This document shows positions 1-5,178 of a stretch of DNA of 5,958 bases, piece after piece. The stretch's first letter is position 1; each line of letters starts with the position of its first letter. The notes under the pieces are model-generated. The model ran no database searches, was not told where the DNA came from, and saw nothing but the letters and a program-made list of their open reading frames with translations. The translations under genes and the position numbers were made by a program. Source of the DNA: Candidatus Dormiibacterota bacterium (GTDB taxonomy: Bacteria > Chloroflexota > Dormibacteria > UBA8260 > Bog-877); assembly GCA_003133485.1 (NCBI GenBank), contig PKXR01000195.1:673-6630 (forward strand), read 5' to 3'.

Positions 1-885
1 CATCCGGCGCTCGCCCGCGAGGCCCAGGTCGCGCTGGCGCTGCGCACGCTCGCCGGGCTTGAGGTTGCCGCGATTGCCCGCGCGTTCCTGGTGCCCGAGA
101 CGACGATGGCCAAGCGGCTAGTACGAGCACGGCAGAAGATCGCCCACGCCGGGATCCCCTACCGGGTGCCGCCAGCGCATCTATTGCCGGAGCGCACGGC
201 GGGGGTGCTGGCTGTGCTCTACCTGATGTTCAACGAGGGGTACCTGGCCAGTCGCTGGGATGTTTCCCAGGATCGGTCGCTGGCTGAGGACGCCACCTGG
301 CTGGCGGGACTGGCAGCCCAGGTGCTGCCGTCTCAGGCGGAGGTGCTCGGACTGCTGGCGCTCTTCAAGCTCCAGTTGGCACGGGTGGACGGCCGGTTTG
401 CCCCTGACGGCGCGCTGATCCTGCTAGCTGATCAGGATCGGTCCCGGTGGGATCGGGATGCAATTACCGAAGCGACGGAACTGCTCGACCGGGCCGCATT
501 GCTGCAGCGACCCGGCCCCTACCAGCTGCAGGCTGCCATCGCCTCCTGCCATGCCCTGGCCGCCAGCTGGGAGAGCACCGACTGGCCGCTATTGGTGCGG
601 CTCTACGACCGCCTCCTTGAGCTTCAGCCGTCGCCGGTGGTCCGCCTCAACCGGGCGGTGGCGCTCTGGCACGTCGCCGGGGCGGACGTTGCCCTTCGAG
701 AGGCGGATGCTCTGATTCCTGAGCTCCAGCGGTACCACCTGCTGCACAGCACCCGCGCCGAGCTGCTGCAGGAATTGGGCCGGGAAGACGAGGCACAGGC
801 GGCCTGGGCTCAGGCGCTGGCGCTCACCCTGAATCCAGCGGAGCGCCGTCATATCCGGGGGCGCGCTAGCCTCGTCGGAATCTGA
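1..885 (+). CDS. ECF42-like RNA polymerase sigma factor with C-terminal TPR-like extension (5' partial)
   Basis: The frame is open from base 1 to the TGA at 883-885, giving 294 residues; the start and the sigma-2 region lie left of the window. Visible residues 7-47 form the sigma-4 region, with a helix-turn-helix at about 21-46 (LRTLAGLEVAAIARAF, then VPETTMAKRLVRARQKI) that would bind the -35 element. After a short linker (IPYRVP) comes the motif YLMFNEGY at 74-81 and a long helical extension ending in TPR-like helices (ELLQELGREDEAQAAWAQAL). This extension of over 200 residues is the hallmark of ECF42-type sigma factors (DUF6596), and ordinary ECF sigmas lack it. In that family the extension is needed for activity, and the gene usually neighbours DGPF/YCII proteins; that side is outside the window. 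A GTG at 91 could be misread as a start, but it falls inside the helix-turn-helix. The family call is confident, and the regulon is unknown. Confidence 0.9.
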   Translation, partial: HPALAREAQVALALRTLAGLEVAAIARAFLVPETTMAKRLVRARQKIAHAGIPYRVPPAHLLPERTAGVLAVLYLMFNEGYLASRWDVSQDRSLAEDATWLAGLAAQVLPSQAEVLGLLALFKLQLARVDGRFAPDGALILLADQDRSRWDRDAITEATELLDRAALLQRPGPYQLQAAIASCHALAASWESTDWPLLVRLYDRLLELQPSPVVRLNRAVALWHVAGADVALREADALIPELQRYHLLHSTRAELLQELGREDEAQAAWAQALALTLNPAERRHIRGRASLVGI

Positions 886-945
886 CCACGGCCCGGCTCC
901 CGAACTCGCCGGCGCAGTGAGGGCGCTGCGTTAGGCTGCAGGTGA

Positions 946-1020
946 GCCGCCATGGCGCAGTGGTAGCGCAGGGGCCTTTTAAGCCCAGGGTCGCAGGTTC
1001 GAATCCTGCTGGCGGCACCA
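946..1020 (+). tRNA. tRNA-Lys (anticodon UUU), CCA encoded
   Basis: A full cloverleaf of 75 nt can be drawn by hand. The acceptor stem is GCCGCCA (946-952) with TGGCGGC (1010-1016), discriminator A at 1017 and CCA at 1018-1020. The D stem is GCGC/GCGC (955-958, 966-969) around a short 7-nt loop AGTGGTA. The anticodon arm has stem GGGGC (971-975) and GCCCA (983-987) around loop CTTTTAA, with U33 at 977 and anticodon TTT at 978-980. The variable loop is GGGTC, and the T arm is GCAGG/CCTGC around TTCGAAT. The outermost anticodon-stem pair is a G-A mismatch (971/987); all other stem pairs are Watson-Crick. It reads AAA and probably AAG. It lies 60 nt after the sigma-factor gene; no clear promoter or U-run terminator is visible. 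Confidence 0.96.
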
Positions 1021-1035
1021 CCTGTGCTAGTGCCG

Positions 1036-1266
1036 TCACTCGGCGCCCACGCGGCCGATCAGGCTGCTCACGGCCTGCTCGAGCTCCGGTAGATCCTGGG
1101 CAACTGTCGCGGCCACGATGTCATCGGAAGTGTCGAAGTCCTAGTGGGCGATCTGGTCCCGCACAGCGGCGACCTGAACCCAGAGGACTTCGGTCTCGGT
1201 GCCTACTGGTTCTGGTCCGATCGCCTTGACCGCTGCACCTGGGCGCACGTTGGTGGCCTCAGGTAG
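1036..1266 (-). pseudogene. HepT/DUF86 HEPN-toxin remnant with internal stop
   Basis: On the minus strand one frame ending in TGA at 1036-1038 reads as the C-terminal half of a HepT-like (DUF86) protein: AAVKAIGPEP, then VLWVQVAAVRDQIAH, a TAG stop (1141-1143), then DFDTSDDIVAATVAQDLPEL and EQAVSSL. Family members typically read EAVKAL...PEVPWRQIAGMRDxLAHRYFDT followed by a DLPxLxxxV tail. The alignment puts the stop on the residue after His of the RX4HXY RNase motif and an Asp where the Tyr belongs, so the active site is lost. A second in-frame stop at 1267-1269 closes the frame upstream, and the N-terminal half is missing because the hemerythrin gene begins 19 nt further on. The usual partner, an MntA-type nucleotidyltransferase antitoxin, is absent. 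HepT is a HEPN RNase toxin whose Tyr is modified by MntA. The remnant is certainly not translated as one protein; the family call rests on motif recognition by eye. Confidence 0.75.
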
Positions 1267-1284
1267 CTAGCGCGAACGTGCGGA

Positions 1285-1812
1285 TCAGGTATAAAACGGC
1301 CAGTCCTTCCAGGTGGCGAGCACGGGGGCGAGGGAGTCCTCTTCGAAATCGAGATGCTCTAGGAGTCGTGCCGACAACGCGTGCAGCGCTTCGACGAGTC
1401 GTTGGCGCTCGGCGACGTCGGCGAGGCTGCCTACGCCGAGCGACGACGCCTCGACCTCGTCGAGCAGATCGGACACTTTGCGATGGTCCTCTTCTAGCCG
1501 ATCGACGATCGGATTGAGACGCGGGTCGGCTCGCCGCACGCCCGGGAACAGCGCGGCGTTCTCTGCGCCGTGGTGGCCGTGCACGATCCTGCAGTACTGC
1601 AAGCAATTAAGCCGAAGCTGAAACAGGGGCCCTTGAGCCTTCAGCGCGCGGATCTCGTCACGTACCTCTGCCGCCGAGGCGCCCGCCGTGACGGAGGCTG
1701 CGAGCGTCTGGCAGGTCCTTAGGTCCCGGCGAAGAAGCCCGTGGACCCACTTCAATTCCGCCAGCAGCGGGTTTGCTTCCTGCTCCTCAATGGACATCAC
1801 AGCCGAGCGCAT
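1285..1812 (-). CDS. Hemerythrin-like HHE cation-binding domain protein
   Basis: A 175-residue protein made almost wholly of one hemerythrin-like four-helix bundle, probably binding a di-iron centre for O2, NO or redox sensing, or for iron handling. Likely metal ligands are H24 (WVHGLLRRDL), H80/H81 and E84 (HGHHGAENAALFP), H110 (EEDHRKVSDLL), and H153 and E157 (LLEHLDFEEDSLAPVL), spaced as in HHE domains. It has no signal peptide or membrane segment, so it is cytosolic. The ATG at 1812 gives MRSAVMSIEEQEANPLL. GGAAG directly abuts that ATG, which is too close for a normal ribosome site. The second ATG at 1797 is also possible and would remove five residues without touching the domain. The gene stands alone: 205 nt separate it from the SRPBCC gene upstream, and the hepT remnant follows 19 nt after its stop. 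Fold assignment is strong; the physiological role is open. Confidence 0.88.
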   Translation of the reverse strand: MRSAVMSIEEQEANPLLAELKWVHGLLRRDLRTCQTLAASVTAGASAAEVRDEIRALKAQGPLFQLRLNCLQYCRIVHGHHGAENAALFPGVRRADPRLNPIVDRLEEDHRKVSDLLDEVEASSLGVGSLADVAERQRLVEALHALSARLLEHLDFEEDSLAPVLATWKDWPFYT

Positions 1813-1966
1813 CTTCCGGCGCCCACATCCTCACGCCCGGCCACCAGGCCAGCATACGGGTCCATTTCATCTCCGCTCACCTTGGCGCGACCTACAGTGG
1901 TCCACCTCGGATGCCATCCGGGATTGGGTAGTGGCACCCTCATTTCTCGCCGCTCGGGATTACGTT

Positions 1967-1980
1967 GCGGCGTCCGCCGC
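1967..1980 (-). terminator. GC-rich hairpin downstream of the SRPBCC gene
   Basis: On the minus strand GCGGC-GGAC-GCCGC can form a 5-bp GC stem with a 4-nt loop, 37 nt beyond the SRPBCC stop. No T-run follows (next bases AACG), so it is not a standard intrinsic terminator. It may only slow transcript decay or assist a Rho-dependent end. The rest of 1813-2017 shows only a short CGGAT/ATCCG inverted repeat at 1908-1920 and no good promoter for the hemerythrin gene. Confidence 0.25.
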
Positions 1981-2017
1981 TTGATGAGCTAATCGTCGAG
2001 CAGTCCTCCCGCTCGTC

Positions 2018-2494
2018 TCACCCGGCCGCCAGGAGCTCGGCCAGACGCTCCATTGACTCGCCGGCTCTCTGCTCCATACCGGCGGCCACCATCTGGTCCC
2101 GGTCCGCGACTGACCGGAAGACGGATCGAGTGGTCAACCTAGTCCTTCCGGCCACGACATCGAAGGTGGTCGTCTCCAGCACGATATGACCCGGCGCTCC
2201 CTCGTATTCGAAAGTGGCCACCAGCCGCTCTGGTGGCACGACCTCGTGGTAGACCCCATGGAACGCGTACTCGCCGCCTTGCCCATCTTGTTGGACGAAA
2301 CGCCAGATCCCGCCGGGCCGAACGTCCATCGCCGCCACGGTGGTCGATAGCCTGCCAGGACCCCACCATTTCGGGATCAATTGGGGGTCCGTGTAAGCCT
2401 TGAAAACCAGCTCTCGTGGCGCCTCGAAGGTGCGAGTCAACAAAACCATCTGAGTAGTTGGCTCCACTCGGATCACCGTGTTGGCTTCATTCAT
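2018..2494 (-). CDS. SRPBCC / AHSA1-like domain protein
   Basis: A 158-residue protein of the START/Bet v1-like SRPBCC superfamily, AHSA1 subgroup (named after the Hsp90 co-chaperone Aha1 C-terminal domain). Recognisable parts in order are an opening strand (LLTRTFEAPRELVFKAYTDP, 18-37), the hallmark KWWGPG (42-47), a GGIWRF strand, HGVYHEVVPPERLVATFEY, and a C-terminal amphipathic helix ending ESMERLAELLAAG. The fold has a hydrophobic pocket for small ligands; the substrate in such ArsR-linked members is generally unknown. The ATG at 2494 is preferred because GGAGGA (minus strand) lies 8 nt before it; a GTG at 2497 lies only 5 nt from the same site. The start overlaps the end of the arsR-like gene by 8 nt (ATGAATGA), which implies co-transcription and translational coupling. 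The paired repressor probably controls it. Confidence 0.9.
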   Translation of the reverse strand: MNEANTVIRVEPTTQMVLLTRTFEAPRELVFKAYTDPQLIPKWWGPGRLSTTVAAMDVRPGGIWRFVQQDGQGGEYAFHGVYHEVVPPERLVATFEYEGAPGHIVLETTTFDVVAGRTRLTTRSVFRSVADRDQMVAAGMEQRAGESMERLAELLAAG

Positions 2495-2828
2495 CACTCT
2501 TGTCCTCCGTCTGCAGTTGGTGCAAAGGTTCGTCTAAGCGGTCGTGTCGTTCGTCCCACAAATCGCGGTAGCGGTCGATCAACTCGGCGACATCGGTCAG
2601 CGGAGCCACCTCGAGTCGGCATGGCCGCCACTGGGCCCGCCGCCTCTGGGAGACGAGGCCCGCGCGCTGGAGCACCTTCAGATGCTTCGACACGGTTGGG
2701 AGTTTCAGAGCGAAGGGCGCGGCCAGCTCCATCACCGTCGCTTCACCCTGCCCGAGCCTCGCCAGGATCTGGCGACGGGTCGGATCGGCTAGGGCAGTCA
2801 GGGTGATGCTCAAGGGATCAGTTGCCAA
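2487..2828 (-). CDS. ArsR-family winged-helix transcriptional repressor (TTG start)
   Basis: A 113-residue ArsR/SmtB-type DNA-binding protein. It shows the family opening ITLTALADPTRRQILARL (8-25), helix MELAAPFALKLP, recognition helix TVSKHLKVLQRAGLV (45-59) and a basic wing (SQRRRAQWRPCRLEV). The metal-binding ELCVCDL motif is absent and there is only one cysteine (C70), so it is not a classical metal sensor. It belongs instead to the ArsR type commonly paired with an SRPBCC gene, as here with an 8-nt overlap. The start is TTG at 2826-2828. The in-frame TAA ten codons upstream leaves no ATG or GTG option, and GGAAG lies 6 nt before TTG in good position. A TTG start may limit repressor yield. 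It probably acts as a dimer on the inverted repeat at 2841-2859 and represses its own operon. The inducer is not evident. Confidence 0.92.
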   Translation of the reverse strand: MATDPLSITLTALADPTRRQILARLGQGEATVMELAAPFALKLPTVSKHLKVLQRAGLVSQRRRAQWRPCRLEVAPLTDVAELIDRYRDLWDERHDRLDEPLHQLQTEDKSDE

Positions 2829-2840
2829 GGTATTCTTCCA

Positions 2841-2859
2841 TATAGCTAATTAGTCTATA
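2841..2859. promoter_or_regulatory. Candidate ArsR operator: AT-rich inverted repeat over the transcription start
   Basis: TATAG (2841-2845) and CTATA (2855-2859) are exact inverted repeats around a centre holding the palindrome CTAATTAG (2846-2853). The site is strikingly AT-rich in a GC-rich window. It sits just downstream of the -10 box and before the TTG start, where a bound ArsR dimer would block transcription. Binding by the neighbouring ArsR-like protein is inferred from position and symmetry. Confidence 0.5.
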
Positions 2860-2862
2860 GGG

Positions 2863-2891
2863 AGAATACGCCGGTCCGTTTGCCGTGTCAA
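2863..2891 (-). promoter_or_regulatory. Near-consensus sigma-70 promoter for the arsR-SRPBCC operon
   Basis: On the minus strand a perfect -35 box TTGACA (complement of 2886-2891) is followed by exactly 17 nt and then TATTCT (complement of 2863-2868) as the -10 box, matching TATAAT at four of six positions. The expected start of transcription is near 2856, giving a leader of about 28 nt that carries the arsR ribosome site. It points away from the glycosylase gene. Confidence 0.75.
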
Positions 2892-2944
2892 GTCGGGGAA
2901 TCTCGGGACCGGCCCGCAATCGAACCGACCGCCATCGATAACAT

Positions 2945-2952
2945 GGAGGAGG
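2945..2952 (+). promoter_or_regulatory. Strong Shine-Dalgarno for the glycosylase gene
   Basis: GGAGGAGG lies 7 nt before the ATG at 2960, a near-ideal ribosome site. It decides the start in favour of 2960 over the in-frame GTG codons at 3041 and 3092, neither of which has a comparable upstream purine block. Confidence 0.7.
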
Positions 2953-2959
2953 TTTTCTG

Positions 2960-3940
2960 ATGAGGCCGATGGTGACTCAGCCTTCGCGCACGGGCGGCGC
3001 TGCCGCCCCGGGTCAAAACCCTGTCGCTCGAGGAGGGCTGGTGGCGCAGCAGCTGGGCACGCTGAGATTGCAGGGCGGCGGCGGAGAGCCGGTGGATTGG
3101 AGGAGGACGCTCTCGTCGCACGGAGTGGCGACCCTCCCGCCCAATCGGATCGACACCACTTCATGGGTGTTAGGAACAACCCTGACTTCGGTCGAGGGGG
3201 GCGTCCACGGACTGTCTTTCCGGGAAGAGCGCCCGGGCATGGCCGCGGTAACTACGGATCGCCCGGTCGGCACCGGTGATGGGCCGCAGCTGTTGGCCAC
3301 CTGCCGGAAGCTGCTCAGACTCGACGACGACCTCTCGAGGTTTTACGAGCTAGCGGCTGGTGATTTGGAGCTCTCCTGGGTTACTGCGGGAGCCGGTCGG
3401 ATGCTGCGGAGCCCAACTGTGTTCGAGGACGTGGTCAAGACGATCTGCACCACCAACTGCACCTGGTCGGGCACGGAGCGAATGGTTGGTGCGCTGGTTG
3501 AGCACCTAGGCAGGCCCGGTCCGGACGGAAAGCACGCCTTTCCGAGTCCCGAGGCGATGGCCGGAGCTGGCCTCGACTTCTACCGGGATCAGGCCCGCAC
3601 CGGCTATCGCGGCGGGTATCTAGAGGCGCTCGCCCGCTCTGTCGCAGACGGCCACCTGAATCTAGAGAATCTCAACGATCCGGCGATTCCGGACGCCGAA
3701 GTCGAGGCCCGCCTGCGGGCCGTCCCTGGAGTGGGCCCGTACGCCACCGCCCACATCATGCTCACCGCACTAGGTCGGTACGGATTGCTGATCCTGGACT
3801 CTTGGACCCTTCCCACCTACGCCCAGCTCAGTGGTCGGAAGGCCTCCGATCGGTCCATTCGGCGCCGGTTTCGCAAGTTCGGCAATTACCAGGGGCTGGC
3901 CTTCTGGCTCTACTTGACCCGGGACTGGCTCGCCGAATAG
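2960..3940 (+). CDS. AlkA-like HhH-GPD DNA glycosylase (DNA-3-methyladenine glycosylase 2 family)
   Basis: A 326-residue base-excision-repair glycosylase that would flip out and remove alkylated or otherwise damaged bases. The helix-hairpin-helix is LRAVPGVGPYATAH (252-265), and the catalytic aspartate is D280 in LILDSWTLPTY, at the usual distance. Other features are the conserved block RSPTVFEDVVKTICTTNCTW (150-169), FYRDQARTGYRGGYL (207-221) and an end rich in aromatic and basic residues (RRRFRKFGNYQGLAFWLYLT). There is no cysteine cluster of the Nth/MutY iron-sulfur type after the HhH, which argues for the AlkA/OGG branch. Residues 1-44 are a glycine- and alanine-rich extension with no recognisable domain; homology seems to begin near V45-D46 (VDWRRTLSSHGVATLPP). 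Translation may therefore start later, although the strong ribosome site supports 2960. The gene is transcribed divergently from the arsR operon across a 131-nt gap; no promoter of its own is obvious. Substrate range is unproven. Confidence 0.9.
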   Translation: MRPMVTQPSRTGGAAAPGQNPVARGGLVAQQLGTLRLQGGGGEPVDWRRTLSSHGVATLPPNRIDTTSWVLGTTLTSVEGGVHGLSFREERPGMAAVTTDRPVGTGDGPQLLATCRKLLRLDDDLSRFYELAAGDLELSWVTAGAGRMLRSPTVFEDVVKTICTTNCTWSGTERMVGALVEHLGRPGPDGKHAFPSPEAMAGAGLDFYRDQARTGYRGGYLEALARSVADGHLNLENLNDPAIPDAEVEARLRAVPGVGPYATAHIMLTALGRYGLLILDSWTLPTYAQLSGRKASDRSIRRRFRKFGNYQGLAFWLYLTRDWLAE

Positions 3941-3966
3941 GGCCGGCCGCCAGCTCCGAATTACGC

Positions 3967-3988
3967 GCAGGGTCGCAGAAAGCCCTGC
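3967..3988 (+). terminator. Hairpin after the glycosylase gene
   Basis: GCAGGG (3967-3972) and CCCTGC (3983-3988) form a 6-bp GC-rich stem with a 10-nt loop, starting 27 nt after the glycosylase stop and followed by only two T residues. It is a weak candidate for ending the glycosylase transcript. Confidence 0.35.
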
Positions 3989-4021
3989 TTGCACAGCCGA
4001 GGGCTCACCAGCTCCACAAAG

Positions 4022-4037
4022 GACACCCGCGGGTGTC
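4022..4037. repeat. Perfect 16-bp palindrome GACACCCG/CGGGTGTC
   Basis: GACACCCG is followed at once by its exact reverse complement. As RNA it can form a stem of six or more pairs with a CGCG loop. It is flanked on the plus strand by AAAG and TTAC, which could extend the stem with a G-U and an A-U pair. It could be a second transcription terminator for the glycosylase gene or a protein-binding site; the sequence does not decide which. Confidence 0.45.
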
Positions 4038-4579
4038 TTACCCCGTTAGATAGCTCAGGTGACACCAATGTGTACTTCGGCTGATGTACCGTCGCCGCGA
4101 TCGTCGACCTCGTAGGATTCTTCTGCGCGAGGGACTGTGCAGGCGGTTGACGAACCTCACGACTCGACTTGGATTTACTGCGAAACGTTCACTGTTACGG
4201 GTCATCATGGCTGGTGTCAATAGGAACCGAACCGCGGCCGTAGGCCGACGGACGACGATCGCACTGCTCAGAGCTCCGATCTGGAGGGAATTACAACCTT
4301 CCGTTCACTCTTACCGCAGCACGGCGCTGGCGATTGCGTCGAGTCGCCGACATTTCGTCGGAAGTCTCATCGCTGAGAATCGTCGGAGTGTTGGTGCTGC
4401 GCTGCTGTCAGCTCGCTGATTGGCAGCGCCACATTCCGGGAGGGATCGGAAGCACCTGTGCCGGGCGAGGCCTTTGCGCTGAACTAGCCACCTGGGCAGC
4501 CAGCGGCTGAGTGGTGCCTGAAGCGTGTGGTCGGCAGTGGCGGCCGGGTACCGGTGTCCAACCCTGCGATCATGGGCTC

Positions 4580-5062
4580 ATGTCGAAGGAAAGCGAGCTT
4601 GGTTTTCCGGTCGGGAACCCTGACGAACGCGAGCTGCTGCTCAGCTGGATTCGATTCCTGCGAGGTGCGATATTGCGGAAGGTCCAGGGCCTGAGCGAGG
4701 AGGAAGCCCACTGGCGTCCTGATGGTCGGTTGATCCCGCTGCTGGGCGTCGTCAACCATCTGACCTGTGTCGAATGGAGGTGGATTGACGGTGCGATGCT
4801 GGGCGAGGAGGTCAGTCGCAGCGAAGAGGAGTTTCGGCCCGGGCCGGAGCTGACGGTCGCCGCCGCAGTGGCGGCCTATCAGGCGCGGGCAGAGAAGACC
4901 GATGCCGTGGTGCGCTCGATGCCGTCGCTCTTCGAGCCCAGCATTCGGGGCGAGGGGAGGGATCTCCGCTGGATTCTGCTGCACTTGATCAACGAGACTG
5001 CTCGCCATGCCGGGCACGCCGACTCGACACGCGAGCTTCTCGACGGCACCACCGGCGAATGA
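4580..5062 (+). CDS. DinB-like DUF664 family protein
   Basis: A 160-residue protein of the DinB/mycothiol-dependent-enzyme-like four-helix bundle, DUF664 type. Key parts are DERELLLSWIRFLRGAILRKVQGLSEEE (15-42), LLGVVNHLTCVEWRWI (54-69) with putative metal ligand H60, RAEKTDAVV (103-111), and the C-terminal signature LRWILLHLINETARHAGHAD (129-148) with H143 and H146, closing in LLDGTTGE as family members do. The three histidines are the usual divalent-metal site. Relatives include thiol-dependent transferases and isomerases, but most DUF664 proteins have no known substrate. The start is chosen at ATG 4580 because the family N-terminus fits there; a GTG at 4511 would add 23 residues unlike the family. 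No strong Shine-Dalgarno precedes 4580, so start confidence is moderate. The protein has no signal peptide and appears cytosolic. It stands alone between a 639-nt gap and a lipoprotein gene 116 nt downstream. Confidence 0.88.
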   Translation: MSKESELGFPVGNPDERELLLSWIRFLRGAILRKVQGLSEEEAHWRPDGRLIPLLGVVNHLTCVEWRWIDGAMLGEEVSRSEEEFRPGPELTVAAAVAAYQARAEKTDAVVRSMPSLFEPSIRGEGRDLRWILLHLINETARHAGHADSTRELLDGTTGE

Positions 5063-5105
5063 TTGAGAGTCGGGTCCGGCGACTGAAAGTCCGACCGTGA
5101 GTGAG

Positions 5106-5123
5106 GCGGCCAGACGAAGCCGC
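5106..5123 (+). terminator. Possible hairpin after the DinB gene
   Basis: GCGGC (5106-5110) and GCCGC (5119-5123) make a 5-bp GC stem with an 8-nt loop, 44 nt after the DinB stop and before the lipoprotein gene. No T-run follows. The 116-nt gap shows no clear promoter for the lipoprotein, so read-through from the DinB gene is possible. Confidence 0.22.
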
Positions 5124-5178
5124 ACCTGCGAGGTCGCACGGTCGTAACCGGAGCAAGTCTTGAGGCGTTGGGCTGAGC

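Larger units (their letters stand above)
3941..4579. other. 639-nt stretch without a convincing gene
   Basis: I see no coding region here. The one longer frame (4084-4419, plus) encodes an arginine-rich peptide with no family resemblance and no ribosome site. The stretch does hold the hairpins at 3967-3988 and 4022-4037. It also holds a small inverted repeat CGGCC-GTA-GGCCG (4235-4247), a stem CCGAC-ATTTC-GTCGG (4347-4361), and TCGTCGGA twice (4355-4362, 4380-4387). A minus-strand TTGACA (complement of 4215-4220) has a poor -10 match, TAACAG, 17 nt away. No promoter for the DinB gene could be assigned with confidence. Confidence 0.6.

Noticed and set aside
998..1020. The tRNA-Lys 3' end as an attachment site with a second copy in the window.
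   Set aside because: I found no repeat of the tRNA 3' end elsewhere in the window and no integrase gene.
942..1229. A 95-codon plus-strand frame starting at 942.
   Set aside because: It runs through the tRNA-Lys gene and opposite the hepT remnant, and its product has no domain.
1285..1606. Long arginine-rich frames overlapping the hemerythrin gene on both strands.
   Set aside because: They are off-frame shadows of a gene with clear HHE motifs.
2487..2828. Metal-sensing (ArsR/SmtB) function for the repressor.
   Set aside because: No cysteine-pair metal motif is present; only one cysteine occurs in the protein.
2936..2941. GATAAC as a -10 box for the glycosylase gene.
   Set aside because: No acceptable -35 box lies 16-18 nt upstream, and it overlaps the region just before the Shine-Dalgarno.
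4084..4419. A 111-codon open frame on the plus strand.
   Set aside because: The product is an arginine-rich mix without family resemblance, lacks a ribosome site, and looks like a chance frame in GC-rich DNA.
4511..4579. An upstream GTG start for the DinB gene.
   Set aside because: The added 23 residues do not fit the DUF664 N-terminus and no better ribosome site supports them.
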